A DNA stretch of 64,000 bases. Source: Pocillopora verrucosa. Lineage: Eukaryota; Cnidaria; Anthozoa; Scleractinia; Pocilloporidae. Numbering within the stretch: position 1 is the stretch's first letter; each line of letters starts with the position of its first letter. This document shows positions 26,501-34,815 of the stretch, piece by piece. The stretch is taken from contig NC_089318.1 in the NCBI RefSeq assembly GCF_036669915.1, positions 21,999,558 to 22,063,557 on the forward strand, in the 5' to 3' direction. The translations under genes were made by a program, and so were the position numbers. The notes under the pieces were generated by a model that saw only the letters and a list, made by a program, of their open reading frames with translations, made no database searches and had not been told where the DNA came from.

Positions 26501-29500
26501 GCAAGGAAATGACAACGTTCTCGTCTAGATCAGCCACTTCCAGGTTCGTAACAACGAGACTGTCCACATCGTTGCAGCTATCCATGGTGGTTAGCTTGAG
26601 TCTCATTTCCTTGCCGCAGACTCTCAGACGTCTCAACAGATTAGCCGAGCAAAAGGTGGTGTTAGATCCATTATCCAGCAACGCATAGGTCTCCACGGAC
26701 CGAGGACTTCCTTTGACTTTGACCTTCACAGCAACAATGGGCAATGCAGTCACGGAACCCTCCATTGTGGTTAGGCCACAAAAGTGATCAGCTCTGATCT
26801 TCTCAGTACTGGACTGGTTGTTCTCGCTCTGAGGTCCATCCTTACCACGGTCGGACGCAACAATAGCTTCTGGTGCACTTACATGCATTACAGTAGCGTG
26901 TCTCTTATTACAGTGAATACAGGGCTTCCTTTTGTGACAACTTCTAGACTGATGGCCTCCACCTAAGCACGAAAAGCATAGCCTCTGCTTCATGACAAAC
27001 TCCTGACGATCTGTAGGAGGTACTTTGGCGAAACTGGAACATTCGGTGAGATTGTGATCTGCATTACAAAACAGACAGTTCTTCTTAGAAGAATGAACTG
27101 CACTCAACACATCAGCAGATGAATTGAGAGCAGATTTCGTCTCGGAAATCGTGACGAGGCTTAGCTGTTTTCCACCGGGTCTCTCAGACTTCGATCTCGA
27201 ACCCCTATCCTTGCTGTTCTTCTTCTCCTTTTCCAAACAAGGAAGCTTGCCAAAAACTGGATTGGACAAGGTGCGAGCTTTCTGTTCAACGAAGAGTGAA
27301 ATGTCATCAATGCAGACATCTCTCGCTTCCGAGTTGAGGATCCGATCAGCGTTGTCCCGCCAACTGGCTTGCAACTTCGGGGGAAGCCTCTCAATAATCT
27401 TCCGCATGCTATCCGGACTTTCGAACTTGCTGGAATAGCCGATAGCCTTAAGAGTGTTTGTACAGCTAGAGAGCAAAACGGCAAAGCCTTCTAGGGCGTC
27501 TGCATCTTCAGCTTTGATGACTGGACCATTAGTGACTTTATCCACATATGCCATAGCGATTTTGTGCTTCTGTCCAAATTTGCTCTCTAAGAGTTTCTTT
27601 GCCTTTACGTACCCATCTTCGGCTTTCATGTAGAGGCAACTTTGTACCAACTCTTGAGCTCTGCCAGCTGTGTGCTGTTCGAGGTAATAGAGTCTCCCAG
27701 CGTAATCTAGTTCTCTAGTTTCGATTACGGTCTCGAACGCGCGAATGAAAACACAGTAATGTAAAGGGTCTCCACTGAACACAGGTACACGTCTCCTGGG
27801 TAACAAGTTCCTTTGCTGCTGTTTCACGAACTCTTCCATTACTCGGTTCTGCTGGACGAGAATGCCATAGGCCTGGTCGCTCAGACCTGAGTTGCCAGAG
27901 CTTGAACTTGAATCACTCACAGCACCCTTATGATCTTTAACCGGGTTACTTGACTTCACAGACAATTTCTCTTTCTTATCGGCAGGTACAAATGACTCAC
28001 GTTTTGAACCACCAGTCCTTGACTTTTCAGTGATGGAGGATACGACTGAAACGGGACAACGAGGATCCCTAGAGGCCACGTTGATAGGCGCGAAATTACC
28101 CGCTTCAGCTTGAGCGTAAGCTTCTTCTCTAGCCACCGCTTTAGCGTACTCAGTTTTGAGGTTTAATTCATCTTTCTTCAACTGCAGGTCGTACTCTTGC
28201 CTCTTGAGGCGTAGCTCCGATTCCTGAAGCGAATGGCGGTGTTTCAAAGCGTGTGCCTCCGCTCGAAGTTCCGCGATGCGAGCTGCCTCTTTGGCTCTTG
28301 CAGCAGATATGGAGCTCGTTTTAGAAAAGTGACTCGTTCTCGATCCACACATGGATGGTCTAGACTTGCTACGAACCTCGGACCCAATTTGAGAAGCGCT
28401 GTCGTCAGGCGTTAACAGGTTATCTTGAAGCCTGGCTTCCGTGACACGTAACCAATCATTGACCGTACGGCAGAAAAAATCTAAACTGCTTTCAATGTCG
28501 GCGAAATAGAGGTCTGATTCTTGTCTCTGACTTTCCTCAAACAGAGCTACATTATACGCGTCATGAGCCTCGGTAAATCTTCGAAATAGCGACGTGATTT
28601 CCGACAGCTTTACTTTCACCGTCCCCAAATTATTTTCATCCGTTAAAAGACTATCGATCTCTCGACGCTTGGACGTTAACGAAGACAACACTCCTCCTCT
28701 CCGCTTTCTGAGTTCACGGATGCGTTCAAGAGAGATTCCTTCTTGATCCAAAGAGGTATTCGGTTTACGAGTACGTGAACCGTTTTCGGCAGGTTGGCCG
28801 TTCTTCCCGGCCGAATAAGACAGGTAGACATCAGAACCGTTGCGAGACATCGTCATAAACTTCCAATAAACCAGATTCGTCTTTTACAAAATATAGTCGC
28901 AAACGCTAATCACTCGTATTTCAAACTTTACTAGAACAAACTTGACACATTGTTGAATACGGTAACTGAAAATGACAAAATTACAAACACGCGAATGAGC
29001 ATAAAATAACTTACATCGTATGAGTGAAAGTACTGGAAAACGACAAAGCGAGATAAACAAGGATACTTACAAGACGAATGTGACCAACCCAAAGACGAAA
29101 ACATGAAACCCAGAGCTAGATATGTAACGGTAATTTTCACAAACTAGACAACTAACCAAATAAATTACGCGCAACCAATATATATACGATATGCAAATAA
29201 ATATAACAAGTACAAACTGGTAACTGACAAAGGACACTAATGGAAGACGAGAAAATAAACACCTAACACGAAACTATGAAACACCAACACTAACAAAAAA
29301 TGATAATCCAAATTCTTGCGCCTACAACTTCCTTTCATTATCTCTGTACTCATCCACCCACTGAAGAAAATAAATTATTGGATATTTTAAAAATTGTTTG
29401 TTAAACGAATCAAGGTAAAGACATTAAATTTCTTGTACATATTACTCTATTTAGAATGTGTGACAGAATTGAGAGCTTTGAGGCTATTTAGTACATTTTT

Positions 29501-31413
29501 TAACATCTGAGTATCTTAGCAAAAAGGATTATTACCAACGGTTGTCCAAGTTCTTTATCCTAATATTTATCACTCATAGTAGCATTTATAGGGGAGCATT
29601 TCATTTTTCTGTATAGTTGGGGACCTATAGATATTAATTGAGAACTCTTATGTTGTAGTCAAAAAAGGCCTTTCTCCAATTACGACCAAGAAATCTGGAA
29701 ACAGACACAAGTAAGTGTCAGAAGTAAAATCACAGTCAGTTGCATGTAGACAGAACACAGTAGGTCCTACTTGTTCAGGTTTCACTGACTGATACTATTT
29801 AACCTTGAAGACTGCAGCCCTATATTGAAAGCAAACTCAATCCCCTTTGGAAACAGCACATGTATATGGTAATTAATTTTAATCATCCAAAATTATAAAG
29901 AGAAAGAGTTTAAGAATTTATTTGTAGAAAACTAGGAATAAGAGGTACTGGCTTTATGTTGAGGGACTCAAATTGGAGAAAAACCAGGAGAAATACCCCT
30001 TAAGCAAAGACGAGAAGAACAACGGCAACAAAACTCAACCTCCATGTAACACTTGGTTTGGGAGTGAAACCCAGGCTCCAGCAGTTTGAGGGGAGGTTCC
30101 TCACAACTGAGCTAAGGATCCTTCCCTTTGACGTCTTTTCATCATGTGAAGAATTTGAATTTATCTTTGGTGAGTTGTGTTGCATGCAAGACATTTCAAA
30201 GTGTTTGATGATTCATGGAGTTACTGTTTTTCTGAAAATTTTTTTCAGATAAGGAGTTAGCTGATGAGTTGTCAAAATTTTATCGGGATTTCTTGGATGG
30301 CAACTACAATGTGCATTCTCAATATCTCAGGTAACAACACAAAAACTGATTGGTTAGAATTATTTATTTTTTATACAGTCAACTCTCTGAAAATGGATGC
30401 TCTTGTAAGCAGACAGTTCTACTCATGAACACTTTTTTCTATTCTTCTTTTTGCCACCCACTCAAACTTTGTATTTGCACTTGCACATATTACATACCTT
30501 TAAGTGGACACTCCTTGTTAAGCATTCAAGGACACATTTGAAATTGAAAATTGGATTTTTCTTTGGTTTGCGCTGTCTTATAATTGGACACCCCATGAAT
30601 AATAATTGACTCTTGGGAATAAAAGCTGTCTGGAATTTGCAAATCAACAAAAATATGACCATTGATAGAGCAGCACAACAGCAAGTATCAGTTTTGTGAA
30701 ATCTCCATTTGTCTGCGTGAAAGCAAGCTGTCTATTCATTTGACATAAATAAGAGTCCAACATAACACTCTCCTGTAAGCTGTAATCCACTCTACTTTTC
30801 TTTACTGTCTACCTTTGGCAATAATTCTTGTTGGCAGACAGCTCTACTAACAGACATTTTTTCTAATTTTTGAGGGTGTTTGGTTTGAGAGAGTTAACTG
30901 TAGTTACATTGGCTAGTCAGGGCACAATTTAAAAGATAGATGTACATGTATTTTAGCCCATAATAACATAAAGGGAAAACATTCTAACTACCCAGGGTGT
31001 AAGTAAATGCAGATGACAACTTGCGAGTCTTGTCTGGTTTTTAGTTCAACACATGATTGATAGAGAAGTTGGCACAACCAATCATGGAAAGCAGAGAAAT
31101 TAAACAAAAGCAGTCCCTGGTTATTTTTAACTCTCATGAACAATTTTAGTTGTCTAAGCTAATATTGTATGATTGCAAATTCAGAAATGGCTGGGGATTG
31201 AATTCATATTGGGTCACTTGGATTTTTCTTTTGCTCATATTGGTGAAAAGACTTACACATCTTGCTTTAGCCAGGGTAGTAACAAGAAATTATGTTTTAC
31301 CTTTTGTATTAAACAGAGACTGGTACAGGAGAAATTTCCATCTGTTATGGACAGGGATACAAGTGTCAGTGTTTAGGATACTGAGCAAAATCATGCCAAA
31401 GAGGTCAAGATAA
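20505..31413 (+). CDS. COA8: COA8 (APOPT1), mitochondrial cytochrome c oxidase assembly factor 8
   Basis: Exons: 20505-20627, 20721-20840, 21534-21617, 29659-29710, 30249-30330, 31317-31413; 558 nt, 185 residues (human about 206), phases consistent. Residues 1-40 form a basic, acid-poor mitochondrial presequence rich in Leu, Ser and Arg. Family landmarks are VGPRHHGSNIRKI (vertebrate IGPPDKYSNLRPV), ELNTWNQNFW (QEWNQQFW), ELSKFYRDFL (DFYKEFL) and RDWYRRNF (NRDWYKRNF). COA8 proteins act in the mitochondrial matrix and promote complex IV assembly and protection from oxidative stress. Exon 4 (52 nt) is the least certain. It fits in phase but its protein is poorly conserved. Intron 3 contains a complete antisense BEL/Pao element. 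A polyA signal lies at 31756-31761. Confidence 0.88.
21003..21204 (-). repeat. tRNA-derived SINE, second copy
   Basis: The - strand tRNA-like head (about 21200-21123) has a tgagcta/cagttgg A-box region and a gggtttgaatcc-type B box, followed by the same ggcctga...gtgatcctt tail as the copy at 6300-6464. It lies in intron 2 of COA8 and abuts the start of a ttaacc-type repeat at about 21207. Confidence 0.7.
21768..21985. repeat. Interspersed repeat carrying the gatgcagcaccat motif
   Basis: The right part (ttatactcctccactgatgcagcaccatag..., ending near tttagaaacttactcc) matches a block at 63583-63635 with few differences. The left part is an imperfect fold-back around aaagagtttgaaagctga / tcaaaactctttat-type sequence. 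It lies in intron 3 of COA8, just before the BEL insertion. Confidence 0.6.
22172..22606 (-). repeat. 3' LTR of the BEL/Pao element
   Basis: 435 bp, apparently identical to 28892-29326. On the - strand it begins TGTAGGCGCAAG and ends GCGACTATA, so the 3' end is TA rather than the usual CA. Confidence 0.93.
22818..28856 (-). CDS. BEL/Pao gag-pol polyprotein (2012 aa)
   Basis: Single uninterrupted ORF. Domains in order by approximate residue: N-terminal coiled-coil/charged gag region (1-340); DUF1759 gag-like (about 350-500, start VPVFSGDPLHY); zinc knuckles (about 595-660, CLFC and CFSC...C, then CIHC); retroviral-type aspartic protease DUF1758 (about 725, ALLDNGS, Asn where most have Ser or Thr); reverse transcriptase (about 950-1210, catalytic FYVDD near 1140); RNase H (FCDAS near 1321); integrase with H2C2 zinc finger (about 1630-1680) and DDE core (GIDYFGP near 1713, RSDNGSNF near 1775, GVWERL near 1826); C-terminal DUF5641 (about 1910-2000). 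The order protease-RT-RNaseH-integrase with DUF1759/DUF5641 is specific to BEL/Pao. It begins 35 bp after the 5' LTR, leaving little room for a primer-binding site. Confidence 0.96.
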   Translation of the reverse strand: MTMSRNGSDVYLSYSAGKNGQPAENGSRTRKPNTSLDQEGISLERIRELRKRRGGVLSSLTSKRREIDSLLTDENNLGTVKVKLSEITSLFRRFTEAHDAYNVALFEESQRQESDLYFADIESSLDFFCRTVNDWLRVTEARLQDNLLTPDDSASQIGSEVRSKSRPSMCGSRTSHFSKTSSISAARAKEAARIAELRAEAHALKHRHSLQESELRLKRQEYDLQLKKDELNLKTEYAKAVAREEAYAQAEAGNFAPINVASRDPRCPVSVVSSITEKSRTGGSKRESFVPADKKEKLSVKSSNPVKDHKGAVSDSSSSSGNSGLSDQAYGILVQQNRVMEEFVKQQQRNLLPRRRVPVFSGDPLHYCVFIRAFETVIETRELDYAGRLYYLEQHTAGRAQELVQSCLYMKAEDGYVKAKKLLESKFGQKHKIAMAYVDKVTNGPVIKAEDADALEGFAVLLSSCTNTLKAIGYSSKFESPDSMRKIIERLPPKLQASWRDNADRILNSEARDVCIDDISLFVEQKARTLSNPVFGKLPCLEKEKKNSKDRGSRSKSERPGGKQLSLVTISETKSALNSSADVLSAVHSSKKNCLFCNADHNLTECSSFAKVPPTDRQEFVMKQRLCFSCLGGGHQSRSCHKRKPCIHCNKRHATVMHVSAPEAIVASDRGKDGPQSENNQSSTEKIRADHFCGLTTMEGSVTALPIVAVKVKVKGSPRSVETYALLDNGSNTTFCSANLLRRLRVCGKEMRLKLTTMDSCNDVDSLVVTNLEVADLDENVVISLPEVLSRPSMPVVKDEIPKQEDVERWPHLQGYVYLAELNSEVDLLIGANVPEALQPREVVPASDGGPYATRVDLGWVINGPTGRKQKFVPSSSFFVNCKETHPMCIACADFADATLSDGLSMSRDDLKFMNIVEDSVMQCEDGHYQVSLPLRDLNLQMPANRSQAERRALYLKRKFSKDVKFREDYVACLEKVIGDGFAEKVPLDVLERSDGKVWFIPHHGVYHHKKPDKIRVVFDCSAHSQGTSLNDELFQGPDLTNNLVGVLIRFRQEPVAVMGDVQSMFHQVRVPEEDRDLLRFLWWPRGDFSKELEEYRMTVHLFGAVSSPSCANFAMRRNAEDHRHEFSPDVVSTVLKNFYVDDCLKSLPSATVAIKHVEELRRLMLRGGFNLTKWISNDREVLESIPVEARAKGVKDLDLDNDVLPAERALGVSWFVETDTFGFKVNIKEKPCTRRGILSVVSSVYDPLGMAAPFILPAKLLLQDLCRKSLGWDDEIPSDYLSRWRVWLNGLPKLSQMSMGRCVRRGSGKIVSSEIHHFCDASQSAFGAVSYLRQVDSDGQINCSFLLGKSRLAPLKQVTIPRLELAAATMSIRLNKVLKKELEIPIDAISFWSDSMTVLRYIGNESKRFHTYVANRVALIREDSSPSQWRHIDSKSNPADDASRGVTAESFTKNDRWIKGPAFLLKHKSEWERSPLCGVKLEEDDPEVKREPKSFVVHASKDSSIVSIIQRFSSWFKLLKFIALCLRCQRRFVMRRKVSKENCLDTADASGAKLVTNAELEEAGKEIIKFEQNLTFAEELEAVKGGKCVKGSSALARLDPILTDGLLRVGGRLSRATLSDDSKHQIIIPKDSHLARLLVNHFHQKSGHSGREYVLALLRERFWLIRANSTVRSVLSSCFDCKRRQGPVGEQKMANLPRPRVTPDQPPFTCVGIDYFGPFLVRQKRSMVKRYGAIFTCLALRAVHLEVCHSLDTDSFIHALRRFIARRGQVKEIRSDNGSNFVGGERELRVMIDSWNQAKIHDALLQKSIKWVFNPPGASHHGGVWERLIRSTRKVLGALVKEQSLDDESLQTLLCECESIINGRPLTTVSDDPKDLEPLSPNHLLLLRSETPLPPGLFLKSDTYSRRRWRQVQYLADVFWGRWKREYLPLLQSRQKWFRPKKNFAVGDTVIVVDENLPRNAWAIGRITEVFPDKYGFVRRVKVKTKTSTLERPISKLCLLESIEQVEGKIH
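28892..29326 (-). repeat. 5' LTR of the BEL/Pao element
   Basis: 435 bp, apparently identical to 22172-22606. It should hold the promoter for the - strand transcript and is followed after 35 bp by the gag-pol ATG. Confidence 0.93.
30050..30126 (-). repeat. tRNA-like SINE head
   Basis: On the - strand an A-box-like CTTAGCTCAGTTGTGAGG is followed about 25 bases later by a B-box-like GGGTTTCACTCCC. It is tRNA-like but not a credible functional tRNA. It lies in intron 4 of COA8. Confidence 0.5.
30376..30900. mobile_element. MITE with TA flanks and long inverted termini
   Basis: The left end (cagtcaactctctgaaaatgg) and the reverse complement of the right end (cagttaactctctcaaacca) match. Both sides are flanked by TA. 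Matching continues inwards (gcagacagttctact / gcagacagctctactaacag). About 525 bp, Tc1/mariner-pogo-like by ends and TA target. It lies in intron 5 of COA8. Confidence 0.65.
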
Positions 31414-32366
31414 TTGATCTGCATTTGAAAGTTGCATTTGATTTGTGCTGACTATCAGGTGGATGAACAACACATTTTTGTAAATAGCACAAACCTAAGG
31501 GCATTGAAAAGGTTTTAAAATGTACAATGGATAGTACTTTGACTGAGAAAAGGGATGTAGGCATGGAAAGGACAAGAAAATTATTTTGACATTGCAGGAA
31601 GGTTTTATTTTAATTATTTTTTTGCAAATATTGTGAAGTGAATAATATTCTTCTTGAACAGAGTATTGATGAACTTTGTACAGTGTTTTGAGATTTAAAT
31701 GTGCTGGCATATTATCATCTCCCTAGGTGAGATTTAATGTGATTATTTATTATATAATAAAAAAACATTTGCATGTCTGGATTTGGCTCATGTTATTTTT
31801 ATCTGTATAACACAATTTGAAAATCGTCCATTGTCATAGACCACTTTCCTCCTGCAGGGATTTCTAAACAAGCTAGTGACTGCTTGATATCCATTGGCTA
31901 CTTGATAACATTTTGCCAATTACTCTGGTCAAAATAATTACTTGTTGGCCCTTAATAAATGTTTCACAGTCACCTACTTTTGCCAAGTCTGATGCCTACT
32001 TTTGCCAAGTCTGACACCTAATTTAAATCAATTTGAAACCCTGACTCCCTTGGGAAACATTTTGAGTTACCAGACAATTGGATTATCTAGACTAGACAAA
32101 AAAAAAAAGTCTTGGATGAGTAATCTACCAATTACAACAGATTGAATTGTCTTGACCCTCGTGATGGTCAGCTACTGATCACAGCCTTGTTTCCTGTGAT
32201 GAACAGCTTTATCAAGATGAGTGACAGCAACAGGGTAGTGCCACAGGTCAGGAGATTGTCAGGCAACAAAAAACCTTGCGGTCTGGGAATTTTCCTCCTA
32301 TGATCTGACTGTTAATTTTCCCCTCCAGCTGCAACACATTTCTTTATAAATTAGTTTAACTTAAAT

Positions 32367-32576
32367 TTAACTCTTTAACTCCCAAGATCTCATTAATAAT
32401 TCTCTGTACTGTCTGCCATATAGTTGTCATGATGTTAGTTTGGAGAATTTGATATTGGATCAACTACTAATCCCCGAGCTAATATTTTTCTTTATTCTTG
32501 TCACTTGTCTGCTTGATATTGTGTTGATATTGTAAGGAGAAATTCTGTCTTGGTCACTTGTGGGAGTTAAAGGGTA
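32367..32576. mobile_element. MITE of the ttaaccctttaactccc family, copy A
   Basis: About 210 bp with inverted ends: ttaactctttaactccc at the left, gggagttaaagggta at the right. The interior shares agaattctc-, gtcacttg- and agaataaag-like segments (some inverted) with copies at 34010-34218, 41342-42018 and 45609-45820. Confidence 0.7.
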
Positions 32577-33937
32577 GAGTGATTGTTCAATGCAGATGGA
32601 AGACATTACAAACAGGCTGCTGGGACTTAGGCTAACTTGTTAATAGAGGTGAAAATCACAGTAACTCTGGAAAAAAAAAATTTGGACTTTACACGACTGA
32701 CCCTTGATACAGAGTTACCACCTTCTATGGTGCCACTTAGAACAAGTTTGACTGTCCTTTTCAAGAAAAAGCTGGGGAATTTTGTAAAAACTGGAGGTAG
32801 TATTCTTTGCATGCTATTTATGAATTCATCAAGGTCCATGTTTTCCCTACAGTTCCATTTGCAGAAAAAGTCCAGTTATAGTCACTAATAAAGCACATCA
32901 AGAGCTGAGGCAAAATGTAACCAAAAAAAAGAAAAAAAACTTTTTAAACTCTTCCCCATTTTTAATACAATTTATCACTTATTGGAGTTAAGCATTCCTG
33001 CCTCTGTACTATCTAATAAAATAAACTCCTGAGCAAAGCTTTTCACAAAAGAATTGACAAAAATCTATTACTTGAAACAAATACTATCTTTTAAATACTA
33101 ATAATGCTGAAAAATTGAGATCATGGCTCAATAATATTGATGATGTTTGATATTTTTTCAGTATCTTTCTCTCTTTTCTTAAACAATGTCTACATTGCCT
33201 TGTCTTCATTAATGATAATCTGTAGTATTACGGTATATGATGCAAAGTACTATATAATTATACTTACTGATATCTGCTAAGTTTCTTACAAAATTAATTT
33301 TCATTTGAGTTAACAATCAACTTAAACATGACCTAGATAATAACTTCATTTTGACCATACAAATCAATACTTAATTTCACAAATGTATGTACTATGCTCT
33401 AACAACTAACTGTACCTTCATGTACAAGATCAAATCAATGTAAAGGTAACTTGTAATTTTTTTCTTCAATAACTCTTGTAAATTGATATAAGGTCATTTT
33501 TTAAATATTAAATTATATAATTTATCTATCTGATTGGATAGTTTCTATCAAATCTTACAATAAATATTCCACTCACTAACTTTTAAGGTTACTATGAAAA
33601 AGATCTCTCAGTACAGTTTGTTTCTAACTTGATTCGCAAGTTTGGATGTGAATTTTCAACAAAAATCATTGTGAGAAACCTAAACACTCTTTTTGGAGTA
33701 ACAATTCTTAGTTAGAGTGCACAAAATTCTAGTGATTTCCTCCTCGTTCTTACTTAAAAAAGGGAAATTAAATGGATCAACACTTGCTCTACAACAAAAC
33801 CACCACTTGAGTTACAAACACTTATTCCCCTTACAGGCTTTGGCCAAATTCAAAATTTGCATGCAAATCTCACACACACAAACTTGTGTGCATGCTTAGG
33901 ATGGCATTAGAGAACAAAATTGACTATAAGAGTATTA

Positions 33938-34218
33938 TTGACCCTCTAAGCTCTGAGAGTGACCAGCATCTAATTTTTCATACACTTAATTATTCTACTG
34001 AATCATCTATTAACCCCTTAGCTCCCGTGAGTGACCAAAACTGAATTTCTCCATACAATAGAATACAATATCAACCAGATAAGTGATGAGAATAAAGAAA
34101 AATGTCAATTTGGGGATAGTTAGTCAATTCAATAATAAATTCTCTGAATAACATTATAAGAATTGTATGGTTGACTGTAAGGAGAATTGCAAATTTGATC
34201 TGGGAGTTAAAGGGTTAA
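33938..34218. mobile_element. MITE of the ttaaccctttaactccc family, copy B with adjoining fragment
   Basis: A full copy (34010-34218, ends ttaaccccttagctccc and gggagttaaagggttaa) is preceded directly by about 70 bp (33938-34009) matching the left half of copy D at 45609 (gagtgaccagcatctaat). It looks like two copies nested or in tandem. Confidence 0.7.
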
Positions 34219-34815
34219 GGCATGAGAATAAAAAGACATGATTGATAACGCAGGCTTTGACTGTTAAATGAATTTTCTTTTTCAGCACCAAAGGGAATAT
34301 ACAGAGTTAAGTATGGGGAATATGGATATATTAAACTTAGGGTTCATACCAATAGGATATCACATTCTGCAAATACATAAATTTGTATGATTTTTTGTCA
34401 AAAAAATTGTATCAAGTTGAAAAATAACTTTTTTTCTAAACAAAATTTTGTCTCTGGGATGAAACCTTTAACGCATATTAAGTATTTTTTCACAAATATG
34501 AAGCAAATGGCTCATTCATTTAAAATTGATTACTGCTTTGAATTTTCAAAGATGCACCTATCAACAATTTAGTTGTATGCCTTCTTTACCACATTATGGT
34601 CAGCATTCCAAGCACCTGGACAAGGTCAAGTTTTAGTTCAAGTTGTTTTTCTTTCATTATAGTTTTAGGACCTTGTTAGTACTAAATAATATTACAATCT
34701 TACTTGCTTTCATGCACGAGTGTCCTCTTCCAAACAAAGTTCAACAAAAGTTGGTACAAAGTTACTCAAGTCCTATCACTTGTGAGAATACTTGAAGCTG
34801 ATCAACAGGTCAAGT

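Larger units (their letters stand above)
22172..29326 (-). mobile_element. Complete BEL/Pao LTR retrotransposon
   Basis: The element is 7155 bp. Its direct terminal repeats (22172-22606 and 28892-29326, 435 bp each) read as identical by eye. The 5-bp ACTTC occurs on both flanks (22167-22171 and 29327-29331), the target-site duplication length typical of BEL/Pao. One long gag-pol ORF fills the interior. Orientation is opposite to the host gene COA8, whose intron 3 it occupies. A purine-rich tract (aaggggccggaa on the - strand, 22607-22618) precedes the 3' LTR. Identical LTRs and an open ORF indicate a very recent insertion, possibly polymorphic and still active. No env-like ORF is present. Confidence 0.95.
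31414..34815. other. COA8 3'UTR and repeat-rich intergenic DNA
   Basis: An AATAAA at 31756-31761 probably ends COA8. Beyond it the DNA is very AT-rich with MITE copies at 32367-32576 and 33938-34218 and no supported exon. ORFs here are short and lack splice or homology support. Confidence 0.5.
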
